This document shows, one piece after another, positions 42,801 to 51,692 of a DNA stretch of 64,000 bases (the first letter of the stretch is position 1; every line of letters starts with the position of its first letter). The notes beneath the pieces are model-generated. The model had not been told where the DNA came from and did not search any database. It saw nothing but the letters and a program-made list of their open reading frames with translations. A program made the position numbers and the translations under genes. Source of the stretch: Geminicoccus roseus DSM 18922 (lineage in GTDB: Bacteria; Pseudomonadota; Alphaproteobacteria; Geminicoccales; Geminicoccaceae); NCBI RefSeq assembly GCF_000427665.1, contig NZ_KE386572.1:992001-1056000 (forward strand), given 5' to 3'.

Positions 42801-43769
42801 TCAGGTCAGCTTCATCGCCACCGGGCGCATCGGCGTGCCGGTGGCGCCGCGCAGCTTGATGCAGGCGCCGAAGAACGCGAACTCATGGACCTTGTCGGCG
42901 ATCAGCTCGTCCACGAACGCCATCTCCAGGATCGGCACGCCCGCCTCGGCCAGGAGGTAGGTGTGCACCGGGAAGAAGTTGAGCGGATGCGCGCCCGGGG
43001 TCTGCTCCAGGGTCAGGTTGTCGGCACCGATCATGATCGCACCGTTCTTGCACAGGAACTCGGCGCCCTCGCGGTTCAGCCCGGGCGTGGCCTGGGTGAA
43101 GCTCTGGTCCGGCCATTTCTTCATCTGCCCGGTATTGATCAGCACCACGTCGCCAAGCTTCAGCTCCAGGCCCTGGTGCTTGAGGCAGTCCTGCAGGTCT
43201 TTCTGACCGATGCCATAGCTGGGCGGCAGGGTGTCGACGCCGTGCATCGCCGCCACGTCCAGGAGGATGCCGCGCGCCAGGATCGGCGGATAATTCTCCG
43301 GCCCGCACTTGGTCCAGGCCCGGCTGCCCAGATACTGCTCGGCGCTGAAATTGTTGAAGATCTTTCCGTCATAGCCGAAGTGGTTGAACGTATCGATGTG
43401 GGTGCCGCAATGGGTGTACATCGAGATCGCGTCGCCGGAGTAGGCGACCAGCTGGTTCGCCTCCAGGCTGACACCCATGCTGTTGCCGGCGATCTCGCCC
43501 GCAGGGGTGTGGGTCATCCAGATCTGGTAGCCCTGGTCGCCGGCGCCGAACCAGCCGGGCATGCCCACGAAATGATCGACCGACAGGTCGTAGATCTTGC
43601 GGGCATCGGCGCGGCCCAGGATCGCCGCCCGCGATTCCGCATCGATCACGTTCAGCATCCCGATCTCGTCGTCGGGCCCGTAGGGGCTGCTGGTGACCCG
43701 GTGGAACTCGGCGTTGTAGGCGACGATCTTCTGTTTCTCGGCCTCGTTCACGTAGCAGACGACGCACAT
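42801..43769 (-). CDS. Cyclase family protein (kynurenine-formamidase-like)
   Basis: This 322-residue metal-dependent hydrolase of the cyclase superfamily has the HCGTHIDTFNHFG motif, which supplies the Zn/Mn ligands, and the related AVLILTGQ-type strand VVLINTGQ. Family members act as kynurenine formamidase, isatin hydrolase or polyketide cyclase, so the substrate is uncertain. GAGGAG precedes the ATG. It is the distal gene of an amino-acid ABC transporter operon (72 bp after the second permease), so a role in amino-acid breakdown, such as tryptophan/kynurenine, is possible. Confidence 0.87.
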   Translation of the reverse strand: MCVVCYVNEAEKQKIVAYNAEFHRVTSSPYGPDDEIGMLNVIDAESRAAILGRADARKIYDLSVDHFVGMPGWFGAGDQGYQIWMTHTPAGEIAGNSMGVSLEANQLVAYSGDAISMYTHCGTHIDTFNHFGYDGKIFNNFSAEQYLGSRAWTKCGPENYPPILARGILLDVAAMHGVDTLPPSYGIGQKDLQDCLKHQGLELKLGDVVLINTGQMKKWPDQSFTQATPGLNREGAEFLCKNGAIMIGADNLTLEQTPGAHPLNFFPVHTYLLAEAGVPILEMAFVDELIADKVHEFAFFGACIKLRGATGTPMRPVAMKLT

Positions 43770-43840
43770 CGGAGGGCTCCTCGGGAGCGGGCGGGAAGGC
43801 GGCGTTCCGGGGTGCCCGCTCCCCGGAACGCCCCGCGCCC

Positions 43841-44533
43841 TCAGCCGGAGCGTGGGCGCAGATGGGCGAACCAGGAGAACTCCAGGCGGCGCATGGCCAG
43901 GGTGATCCCCCAGGTCAGCACCAGGTAGCAGGCCCCGGCGGCGATGAAGGCCTCGAACGGCGCATAGTAGCGCGCCTGCACCATGCGGGCAGCACCGGTC
44001 AGGTCCAGGATCGTGACCAGGCTCGCGACCGAGCTGCCGTGCAGCATGAACACGATCTCGTTGCCGTAAGCAGGCAATGCCCGGCGAAACGCGCTGGGCA
44101 GGACGATCCGGCGGAACATCAGCAACGGCGACATGCCGCAGGCGCGCGCCGCCTCGACCTCGCCCTTGGGCGTGGACTGGATGGCGCCGCGCAGGATCTC
44201 GGCGGTGTAGGCGGCGGTGTTGAGCACGAACGCCAGCAGCGCGCAGAACCAGGCCTCGCGCAGGAGGTACCAGAACGGGCTGGCGCGGACCGCCTCGAAC
44301 TGGCCGAGACCGTAATAGATCAGGAACAGCTGGATCAGCAGCGGCGTGCCGGTGAAGCAGTAGGTGTAGAACCAGGCCGGGCCGTTGATCAGCCAGTTGC
44401 GGCTGGTGCGCATGATGCCCACCGGGATCGCCAGGAGCAGGCCGATCAGCAGCGACACCACCACCAGCCAGATCGTCGTCCACAGGCCGAACGCGTAGTA
44501 CTGCCAGCTTTCCGCGATGACGCTGAAGTCCAC
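43841..44533 (-). CDS. Polar amino-acid ABC transporter permease (HisM-like)
   Basis: This 230-residue inner-membrane protein has about five transmembrane helices and the permease EAA loop (EVEAARACGMSPLLMFRRIV, then LPSAFRRALPAYGNE). FGLWTTIWL and PLLIQLFLIYYGLG mark the His/Arg/Lys-type family. It lies 15 bp after the first permease gene in an operon binding protein-permease-permease-cyclase. No ATPase gene is in this operon; one occurs at 52534-53313. Confidence 0.9.
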   Translation of the reverse strand: MDFSVIAESWQYYAFGLWTTIWLVVVSLLIGLLLAIPVGIMRTSRNWLINGPAWFYTYCFTGTPLLIQLFLIYYGLGQFEAVRASPFWYLLREAWFCALLAFVLNTAAYTAEILRGAIQSTPKGEVEAARACGMSPLLMFRRIVLPSAFRRALPAYGNEIVFMLHGSSVASLVTILDLTGAARMVQARYYAPFEAFIAAGACYLVLTWGITLAMRRLEFSWFAHLRPRSG

Positions 44534-44548
44534 CTGCGACGCCCCTTC

Positions 44549-45262
44549 TCAGTGGTAGGGTCGCTGGGCACGCGTTTCCAGCGTGCGCAGGACCAGAAGG
44601 GACAGGCTGGTGAACACCAGGAACAGGATCGCGACGAACAGGTAGAAGGTGAACGGCAGCTTGGTGGCGCCGACCGCGTACTGCGCCTTGCGCACCATGT
44701 CGTCCAGGCCGATCACCGAGAGCAGGGCCGTCGACTTCAGCAGCACCAGCCAGTTGTTGGTGATGCCCGGCAGCGCGTGGCGCACCGCCTGCGGCACCAG
44801 GATCCGGCGGAACACCTGGAACCCGGTCATGCCGAAGGCGCGCGCCGATTCCAGCTGGCCGTGCGGCACCGCCAGGATCGCGCCGCGGAAGGTCTCGGCC
44901 ATGTAGGCGCCGTAGATCACGCCAAGCGTGATGACCCCGGCGATGAACGGGTTGATGTCGAGATAGCCGACCGGCTCGCCGCCCCTCGCCTCGATCCAGA
45001 CATCCACCCGGGCGATCAGGTCGTTCACCATGATCTGCCCGCCATAGAAGATCAGCAGCATCAGGACGAGGTCGGGAATGCCGCGGATGACCGTGGTGTA
45101 GGCCAGGGCGGCGCCGTTGGCGAAGCGCCCCCCGGAGATCCGCATCATCGCGACGCCGATGCCGATCAGCACCGCCAGGAGCGCCGAGGTGACGGCGGCG
45201 GCGAGGGTCAGCCTCGCCCCCTCCAGGATCGTCGCTCCGTAGCCGTGCAGGTCGAACATCAT
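44549..45262 (-). CDS. Polar amino-acid ABC transporter permease (HisQ-like)
   Basis: This 237-residue membrane protein has YGATILEGARLTLAAAV at the start, RGIPDLVLMLLIFYGG, and an EAA loop (QLESARAFGMTGFQVFRRIL, VPQAVRHALPGITN). It pairs with the HisM-like permease 15 bp downstream to form the membrane channel. It follows the binding-protein gene by 66 bp. Confidence 0.9.
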   Translation of the reverse strand: MMFDLHGYGATILEGARLTLAAAVTSALLAVLIGIGVAMMRISGGRFANGAALAYTTVIRGIPDLVLMLLIFYGGQIMVNDLIARVDVWIEARGGEPVGYLDINPFIAGVITLGVIYGAYMAETFRGAILAVPHGQLESARAFGMTGFQVFRRILVPQAVRHALPGITNNWLVLLKSTALLSVIGLDDMVRKAQYAVGATKLPFTFYLFVAILFLVFTSLSLLVLRTLETRAQRPYH

Positions 45263-45328
45263 GCTTCAGCGGCGCTTTCGCAAATGTCTGGCCGCAGCGC
45301 CAAGGACGCCGCGGCCAGGCGTCAAGGA

Positions 45329-46120
45329 TCAGCCGCCGTAGACGTCGAAGCCGAAATGCTTGTCCTGGATCTTCTGGTAGGTGCCATTCTCCAGGATCGC
45401 CGCCAGCCCCTTGTTCAGGAGGGCCAGCAGATCCTCCTCGCCCTTGCGCACCCCGATCCCGGCGCCGGCGCCGAAATACTCGGAGCTCTCGATGACCGGG
45501 CCGACAAACTCGAACCCGGCACCCTCCGGGGTCTTCAGCAGCGCCTCGGACAGCACCACCGCATCCTCCAGGCGCAGGTCGACACGGCCGGCCACCAGGT
45601 CGAGATTGGCCTCGTCGCCGGTGCCGTAGCGCACGACCTCCGCGCCGGCGGGCTCGAAGAAGTCGGTGGCGTAGCGATCCTGCACGGTCTCGCGCTGCAC
45701 GCCGATCTTCATCCCGGACAGATCCTCGGGGATGTTCTCGATCTCGAGGCCCTTCTTGCCGACCAGGCGCACCGGGGTGTCATAATACTTGTCGGTGAAG
45801 TCGATGCGCTTCTTGCGCTCCTCGGTGATCGACATCGAGGCCACGATCGCGTCGTACTTGTTGGCCATCAGCGCCGGGATCATCCCGTCCCACTCCTGCT
45901 GGACCAGCTCGCACTCGATCTTCAGCTCGTCGCAGATGGCGTTGGCGATGTCGACGTCGAAGCCGGCCAGCTCGCCTTCCGGGGTCACGTAGTTGAACGG
46001 CGCGTAGGCGCCTTCGGTCGCGATGCGGACCTTGTTCCACTCCTTCGCTTCCGCCGAACCCATGCCGAACAGGGCTGCGGCGAGCGCGACAGCGCCCAGG
46101 GCGATTCTTCTTGTGGCCAT
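45329..46120 (-). CDS. Polar amino-acid periplasmic binding protein (HisJ/ArgT family)
   Basis: This 263-residue protein has a Sec signal (MATRRIALGAVALAAALFG, cleavage near AEAK) and the SBP_bac_3 fold: VRIATEGAYAPFNYVTPEGELAGFD, CDELKIECELVQQEWDGMIP, and ITEERKKRIDFTDKYY. These match lysine/arginine/ornithine and histidine binding proteins. It is the first gene of the transporter operon and presumably feeds the two permeases that follow it. Confidence 0.9.
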   Translation of the reverse strand: MATRRIALGAVALAAALFGMGSAEAKEWNKVRIATEGAYAPFNYVTPEGELAGFDVDIANAICDELKIECELVQQEWDGMIPALMANKYDAIVASMSITEERKKRIDFTDKYYDTPVRLVGKKGLEIENIPEDLSGMKIGVQRETVQDRYATDFFEPAGAEVVRYGTGDEANLDLVAGRVDLRLEDAVVLSEALLKTPEGAGFEFVGPVIESSEYFGAGAGIGVRKGEEDLLALLNKGLAAILENGTYQKIQDKHFGFDVYGG

Positions 46121-46187
46121 GGCTTACGTCTCCCGCTGCGGCAACGGCCGCTCATGGCGGAGACAGTCAACGAGCCGTCGAAAAGCG

Positions 46188-46817
46188 TCAAGCGAGCGCA
46201 GGCGCGTAGGCCTTCAGGAAGCGGCCCACCGCCACTTCCGCCAGTTCGTCCTTCTCGGCGGCACCCGGCAGGGTCGGCACCGCGAACAGGGCGCGCAGAT
46301 GCAGGTCGGCCCGGACCAGGCTGATCAGGTCGATCGCGGCGCGCTCCAGGTCGTCCGCCTCGATCTGGCCGTCGCGCGCCGCCTGGGCCAGCACCGGCAC
46401 CAGCGCGTTGCGCAGCCGGAGGGGGCCGTTCTCGTAGAAGGCGGTGCCGAGCTGCGGGGCGCGGACGGTCTCGGCGATGATGGTGCGGTAGATCGCGATC
46501 ATCTCCGGCTGGAACAGGACATCCAGGAACATGCGGGAAAAGCGCACCAGCCGGGTGCGGAAGTCGCCCTCGCCCGTTTCCAGCGTCTCGGCCAGCATCG
46601 CCTGGCCGCGGCACTCGCGGTTCACCACCAGGGCGAACAGCTCCTCCTTGCTCTGGAAATGCTCGTACACGGTCGCCTTGCCGACCTTCGCCCGCCGGGC
46701 GATGTCGTCCATGCTGGCCGCACCATAGCCCCGCTCCAGGAACAGCGCCTTGGCAGCCGCCAGCACGGCCTCGGGCTTGCTGGCGCGGTCGGCTTCCGAA
46801 ACGAGGGCGGGGGGCAT
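46188..46817 (-). CDS. TetR-family repressor of the adjacent emrAB operon
   Basis: This 209-residue protein has an N-terminal TetR helix-turn-helix (AAKALFLERGYGAASMDDIA, then RRAKVGKATVYEHFQSKEEL) and a ligand-binding C-domain like TetR_C_7/AefR (RFSRMFLDVLFQPEMIAIYR, RAPQLGTAFYENG). It is divergent from emrA, with two identical palindromes in the space between. It most likely represses emrAB and itself and is released by a drug or a fatty-acid-like compound. Confidence 0.9.
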   Translation of the reverse strand: MPPALVSEADRASKPEAVLAAAKALFLERGYGAASMDDIARRAKVGKATVYEHFQSKEELFALVVNRECRGQAMLAETLETGEGDFRTRLVRFSRMFLDVLFQPEMIAIYRTIIAETVRAPQLGTAFYENGPLRLRNALVPVLAQAARDGQIEADDLERAAIDLISLVRADLHLRALFAVPTLPGAAEKDELAEVAVGRFLKAYAPALA

Positions 46818-46838
46818 GGCGGCCTCTCGGCTGTCTTG

Positions 46839-46857
46839 GAACTGAACCGTTCAGTTC
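46839..46857. promoter_or_regulatory. TetR operator 1 (19-bp perfect palindrome)
   Basis: GAACTGAACCGTTCAGTTC is an exact inverted repeat with a single central C, 21 bp upstream of the TetR start codon. A 21-bp identical copy of most of it lies 99-100 bp away near emrA, which marks both as binding sites for the divergent TetR protein. Confidence 0.85.
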
Positions 46858-46938
46858 TGGGGCAGATAAGGCCATGTACCGCGACACTTCAAGAGCGGCT
46901 CCATGCCTCCACCGCATGGCTGACGCGCATCATCATAA

Positions 46939-46955
46939 AACTGAACCGTTCAGTT
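46939..46955. promoter_or_regulatory. TetR operator 2 (17-bp perfect palindrome)
   Basis: AACTGAACCGTTCAGTT is the same palindrome core as operator 1, followed by the same CTGG. It lies 95 bp upstream of the emrA ATG. The centre-to-centre distance to operator 1 is about 99 bp, so one repressor may serve both divergent promoters. Confidence 0.85.
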
Positions 46956-47050
46956 CTGGCTTGATCCGGCGCCAACATGTGCTCATCTGCATGCACCGGG
47001 GCCGTCGCCGCAGGCGAAGCTACCCCGGATGGCGACGGCGGGGATGATCG

Positions 47051-48169
47051 ATGGCAAGCGTGAAGAAAGTCCTGATGGGCGGCCTCGCGGCGGCGGCGAT
47101 CGCGGCCGGCGGCTGGGCGGGCTGGCAGTACTGGCATCTGTGGCGGTTCGTGGAGACCACCGACAACGCCTATGTCGAGGCCGACACCGCCCCGATCGCC
47201 CCCAAGATCGCCGGCCTGGTCCAGGCGGTCGAGGTGGTCGACGACCAGCGCGTCCATGCCGGCGACGTCCTGTTCCGGATCGATCCCACCGACTTCGAGG
47301 CAACGGTCGCTGCGGCAAAGGCGGCGGTCGAGGCGCAGAACGCGCGGATCGCCACGATCGGCAGCCAGATCGCCCTGCAGCAGACCAACATCGACCGGGC
47401 CCGGGCCGGGGTGGAGGCGGCAAGGGCCGAGCTGCAGCTGGCCCGCTCCGAGTTCGCCCGTTCCGACAAGCTCGCCCGGCAGGAATGGACCAGCCGCGAG
47501 ACGCTGGAGCGCGCCGACGCCGAGACCGCCAAGGCCGAGGCCGGCCTGCGCCAGGCCGAGGCCGACCTGGAAGCGGCCAGGGGCCAGCTGGAGGTCCAGC
47601 GCGCCCAGCAAAAGGAAGCCACCGCCGCCCTGCACGAGGCGCAGGCGCGGCTGGACGCCGCCCGTGCCGACCTGGATGCCACCACGGTGGTGGCCCCGGT
47701 CGACGGCGTGGTCGGCGGCAAGTCGGTCCAGGTCGGCCAGTACCTGCGCGCCGGCAGCCAGGCGATGCTGGTGGTGCCGCTGCCCGAGGTGCATGTCCTG
47801 GCGAACTTCAAGGAGACCCAGATCGGCCACATGCGGATCGGCCAGGTCGTGCGGCTGGCCGTCGACGCCTGGCCGGACCAAGAGATCGAGGGCGTCATCT
47901 CCAGCCTGGCGCCGGCCAGCGGCGCGGAGTTCAGCCTGCTGCCCGCCGAGAACGCCACCGGCAACTTCACCAAGATCGTGCAGCGGGTGCCGGTGCGGAT
48001 CGAGGTCGCCGACGACAATCACCTGGCCGGGCTGCTGCGCCCGGGCCTGTCGGTCGAGGTCAGCGTGGACACGCGCGGCCAGGGCCAGGGCGGCGGCCTG
48101 CTGGAGGGCGTGTTCGGCGCGGCAGCGCCGGCCGGCGCCCGAAGCGTGCAGCTGGCGGACCGGCCCTAG
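47051..48169 (+). CDS. emrA: EmrA-like membrane fusion protein (HlyD family)
   Basis: This 372-residue periplasmic adaptor has one N-terminal transmembrane helix (VLMGGLAAAAIAAGGWAGW), the barrel and lipoyl motif TDNAYVEADTAPIAPKIAGL, a long coiled-coil hairpin (about residues 95-215) and the beta-barrel segment VVAPVDGVVGGKSVQVGQYL. It links the EmrB transporter to an outer-membrane channel for tripartite drug export. It is the first gene of a TetR-controlled pair, with 3 bp to emrB. Confidence 0.92.
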   Translation: MASVKKVLMGGLAAAAIAAGGWAGWQYWHLWRFVETTDNAYVEADTAPIAPKIAGLVQAVEVVDDQRVHAGDVLFRIDPTDFEATVAAAKAAVEAQNARIATIGSQIALQQTNIDRARAGVEAARAELQLARSEFARSDKLARQEWTSRETLERADAETAKAEAGLRQAEADLEAARGQLEVQRAQQKEATAALHEAQARLDAARADLDATTVVAPVDGVVGGKSVQVGQYLRAGSQAMLVVPLPEVHVLANFKETQIGHMRIGQVVRLAVDAWPDQEIEGVISSLAPASGAEFSLLPAENATGNFTKIVQRVPVRIEVADDNHLAGLLRPGLSVEVSVDTRGQGQGGGLLEGVFGAAAPAGARSVQLADRP

Positions 48170-48172
48170 ACA

Positions 48173-49768
48173 ATGAGCGCCGCCAGCACGGCCGCCGGGC
48201 GCCTGCCGGCCGGGTCATCGGATGCCGCCGCGGGCCCCTCGCGGGCGGCGACGTTCGGCTTCTTCGCCATGGTGTTCGGGATGTTCATGGCGATCCTGGA
48301 CATCCAGATCGTCAGCTCGTCCTTGCGCGAGATCCAGGCCGGCCTTGCCGCCAGCTCGGACGAGATCGCCTGGGTGCAGACCAGCTACCTGATCGCGGAG
48401 GTCGTGATGATCCCGCTGTCCGGGATGCTGTCGCGGGTCCTCTCGACCCGGGTCCTGTTCACCGTCTCCTGCGCCGCCTTCACCCTGGCCTCCCTGCTCT
48501 GCTCCACCGCCGGCACGATCGGCGAGATGGTGACCTGGCGGGTCCTGCAGGGCTTCCTGGGCGGGGCGATGATCCCGACCGTGTTCGCCACCAGCTTCAT
48601 CCTGTTCCCGCCAGCCAAGCGCGCCGGCGTCTCGGTGCTGATCGGGCTGGTCGCGACCATGGCGCCCACCATCGGCCCGACGCTCGGCGGCTGGCTGACC
48701 GAGACCTTTTCCTGGCACTGGCTGTTCCTGGCCAACGTGCCGCCCGGCATCATCGTCACCATCCTGGTCTGGCGCACCGTCGACATCGACAAGCCCGACC
48801 TGTCGCTGCTCAAGGGCTTCGACTGGCTGGGCCTGGTCGCCATGGCGGCGTTCCTGGGTGCTGCCGAATACGTGCTCGACGAGGGGCCGCGCTGGGACTG
48901 GCTGGAGGACGGGAGCGTCCGGATCGCCGCGGTGGTGGCGATGACGGCCGGCATCCTGTTCTTCTGGCGCGCGCTCAGCTACCGCCAGCCGATCGTGGAA
49001 CTGCGCGCGTTCCAGGACCGCAACTTCGCGATCGGCTGCATGCTGAGCTTCGTGCTGGGCATCGGCCTGTACGGCTCGGTCTACCTGCTGCCGCTCTTTC
49101 TCGGCACGGTGCGCGGCTACAACGCCCTGCAGATCGGCCAGATCATGTTCGTCACCGGCATGTTCCAGTTCATGTCGGCGCCGCTGGCGGGCTTTCTCAG
49201 CAAGAAGATGGAGCCGCGCGCCATGCTGGCGCTGGGGCTGACCCTGTTCGGCGTGGGCGTCTATCTCAACCACGACGTGACCAACCAGAGTTCGCTTAGC
49301 GAACTGTTCCTGCCCCAGGCGGTGCGCGGCGTGTCGCTGATGCTGTGCTTCCTGCCGATTAATACGCTGGCGCTGGGCACCCTGCCGCCCGACAAGATCA
49401 AGAACGCATCCGGCCTCTACAACCTGATGCGCAACCTGGGCGGCGCGGTCGGGCTTGCCATGATCAACACGGTGATCGACCACCGGATGGCGCACCACAT
49501 GCGCCACCTGCTGGACCAGCTCACCCCGGCCCGCAGCGTGGTGACCCAGACCCTGGACGCGATGAGCGGCCGGTTCGCCGACCTGCTCAGCACCGACCCG
49601 GACCAGGCGGCGCTGCGCGCGCTGATGAGCATGGTGCAGCGCGAGGCGAGCGTGCTCACCTACGCCGACGCGTTCCTGCTGATGTCGCTGGTGTTCTTCG
49701 CGGCCCTCGTGCTGATGCCGCTGGTGCACAAGCCCAAGGCCTCCCAGGCCCCAGCCGACGCGCATTAG
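48173..49768 (+). CDS. emrB: EmrB-like DHA2-family MFS drug exporter
   Basis: This 531-residue transporter of the DHA2 (14-helix) family has the start MFMAILDIQIVSSSLREIQ, the DEIAWVQTSYLIAEVVMIPL segment and the R-G motif C-like stretch GVSVLIGLVATMAPTIGPTL followed by GGWLTETFSWHWLFLANVPP. These are all typical of EmrB/FarB exporters. It acts with EmrA to expel hydrophobic drugs or fatty acids. Its end is followed by a change to lower-GC DNA with a DUF3800 gene. Confidence 0.92.
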   Translation: MSAASTAAGRLPAGSSDAAAGPSRAATFGFFAMVFGMFMAILDIQIVSSSLREIQAGLAASSDEIAWVQTSYLIAEVVMIPLSGMLSRVLSTRVLFTVSCAAFTLASLLCSTAGTIGEMVTWRVLQGFLGGAMIPTVFATSFILFPPAKRAGVSVLIGLVATMAPTIGPTLGGWLTETFSWHWLFLANVPPGIIVTILVWRTVDIDKPDLSLLKGFDWLGLVAMAAFLGAAEYVLDEGPRWDWLEDGSVRIAAVVAMTAGILFFWRALSYRQPIVELRAFQDRNFAIGCMLSFVLGIGLYGSVYLLPLFLGTVRGYNALQIGQIMFVTGMFQFMSAPLAGFLSKKMEPRAMLALGLTLFGVGVYLNHDVTNQSSLSELFLPQAVRGVSLMLCFLPINTLALGTLPPDKIKNASGLYNLMRNLGGAVGLAMINTVIDHRMAHHMRHLLDQLTPARSVVTQTLDAMSGRFADLLSTDPDQAALRALMSMVQREASVLTYADAFLLMSLVFFAALVLMPLVHKPKASQAPADAH

Positions 49769-49878
49769 AACACTAGACCAGGGCCTTTTAGCTCCTAGAG
49801 GTCGCGAAAAAATGACACAGTGCAAGTCTTCCTCTAACCAAAGAAGACAATCCTGACAGCGTCGGCAGACACAGCCTG

Positions 49879-51006
49879 TCAGATAGGTAGCGCTGCGACT
49901 TCCGCCTTTCGGCACTCTTCTGACTTGGTGAAATGCTCCTTCAGTTCGGCCGGTAGCGTCTTAGTTAGCTCAGGCAAATGGGCGAGATGACACCATCTCC
50001 TCTCTAACCCACTCAAAGAAACCTCGTCGGCCATGCCCCGCTTGGCCTGTGACCAGAAAAGCGCGCGCAGTTCCTGGGAGACGAGTTTCTCCTCCACAAT
50101 CCGCTTGGCGATCCATAGGGTAACGTCGACGAGCTCGAGCCCTGCACTCGCATCACCAGGAACAAAAACTGGTGGAACTGCAGGTATAAGTGAGAAATCA
50201 AACGCTGGCATTCCCGGTCCCAAACTGAGTTTGTGTCCTCGCATTCGCCTATACCACTCCGCAAGTTCGTCTTGCGAGCGGTTGAACTCTGTCTGCCGGT
50301 CCACGACGATGCTGCGCACCCGCTTCCTACGGCTGCCTGACTGAGAGGCTATGAACTGCAGCACCGATTGGAAGCCCACAAGATTCGGTGAGATTTGCAA
50401 GGCTGTATCGTGGTTCCCTACGCCGTAACTAATCTCGTGGGGATGTGCAGCCGCCCACCTAAGCGCGCCAGACGCAATGTCCCGCGACCGAGCGTCTGGT
50501 AACCACTCGACACGCGCCAGCAAGTCCGTGCACAGGGCGGTTAGCATTTGGGCGCAACGTGCCGAGTTACGCTCTCTACGAGTTTGCCAAGCAAGCTTGG
50601 CAAGAGACTCATCAAATAGATAAGCAATTTTGAACAACAAAACATATCGCAGCGGCGTAAAATAATCCATCCACGTTACAGCTTTGTTCATGCCGGAGTC
50701 AAAGACTTGATCGAAAAAACAAATAATGGCGTGATCTGGTTTGATAACTTTTGCGAACGAGAATCTAAGATCATTTTTCTTGCTGAAGCGCGAAATTCTG
50801 TCTGCGACCATATTTAGCCGCCCTACACCAAGCTCATTGGCATGGATGCGCTCTACACCCAACTCCCGCCGCAGCTCTTTCAGAAGCGGCTGCGCAATGA
50901 TATCGAGATTGGCCTGGGCCCCAAGCACACCATAATACAGCACTGGCTGATGAGGATCGAACAACTCAAGCCCAGTATTACCACTCTCATCAACGAAATA
51001 ATACAT
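49879..51006 (-). CDS. DUF3800 domain protein
   Basis: This 375-residue protein opens MYYFVDESGNTGLELFDPHQ, the DExxN signature of DUF3800, an RNase H-like fold of unproven activity often found on mobile or defence islands. A second acidic site lies in SIVVDRQTEF and a third in ELVDVTLWIAKR, which matches the family's presumed metal-binding pattern. The gene and flanks are clearly lower in GC than the surroundings, indicating horizontal acquisition. It is a single gene, convergent with emrB. Confidence 0.82.
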   Translation of the reverse strand: MYYFVDESGNTGLELFDPHQPVLYYGVLGAQANLDIIAQPLLKELRRELGVERIHANELGVGRLNMVADRISRFSKKNDLRFSFAKVIKPDHAIICFFDQVFDSGMNKAVTWMDYFTPLRYVLLFKIAYLFDESLAKLAWQTRRERNSARCAQMLTALCTDLLARVEWLPDARSRDIASGALRWAAAHPHEISYGVGNHDTALQISPNLVGFQSVLQFIASQSGSRRKRVRSIVVDRQTEFNRSQDELAEWYRRMRGHKLSLGPGMPAFDFSLIPAVPPVFVPGDASAGLELVDVTLWIAKRIVEEKLVSQELRALFWSQAKRGMADEVSLSGLERRWCHLAHLPELTKTLPAELKEHFTKSEECRKAEVAALPI

Positions 51007-51692
51007 TATTCCTCCCCACCTTTGTGGTCACTACTACGTGATCTTGAGATAATCTGCATTAAAATCAAAAATATTTCTTAGCGCACCCGTGCAAATTTTG
51101 TTGCTTGCGGAGCAAGCACGATCAACAAGAAGCGCACCATATCAAGCGCATCGCCGCCAAATAGTACGTGACTTGCGTTTGGCTGATACGTGCCATCGTT
51201 CGACATGTTCAGCTCCACTACACTCCGGGCAACGCCACCCGGAGAGCGCCGGGATCAGAGGCGAGCAGCCGCGGTCGATCACCCGCCGCCACAGCGTTGG
51301 CACCAATCCTACCAGCTATGATGCGAGAGGCTGGCTGTCATGCAGGCCTGTTAATGGTGGACAGCGCCATGCTTGAGGTGATGCTGGCAGCGACGCCAAT
51401 TCCGATTGAGAACCGCGGCGCCTTCAACGCTCAACTGCAGCGACGCAACTTGGACTCTCCGCCTGAGGCCGTTCCAATCCCAACGGTCCGAATGCCTAAT
51501 GCTCCAAGATGGGACCAGCCGATGGCTGGGGGAATGGCTTGGGCAATTGGCCCAGAGGTCCTGTCCAAGGCCCTGCTTGCGCTTGGATTGGCTAGCAGAG
51601 GGGCACATATGCGAAATAGCTTGCGACCTACGGCGCGCAGCCTGCTCCTGGACCGTAAGAGGAGGACTGGAGTCGGAAAGGACGGGGCGAGC
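51007..51692. other. 686-bp lower-GC stretch, no supported gene
   Basis: This is continuous with the DUF3800 insert on the left and meets the native binding-protein gene on the right. A small 7-bp hairpin (TGCTTGC/GCAAGCA, 51102-51118) lies near the DUF3800 start. Short open frames in 51170-51640 have no protein-like character. It may hold decayed acquired sequence and the DUF3800 promoter. Confidence 0.45.

Noticed and set aside
42801-44483. A 560-residue open frame joining a permease region to the cyclase gene
   Set aside because: The cyclase protein starts at 43769 with a strong GAGGAG site. The upstream part is another frame of the HisM-like permease.
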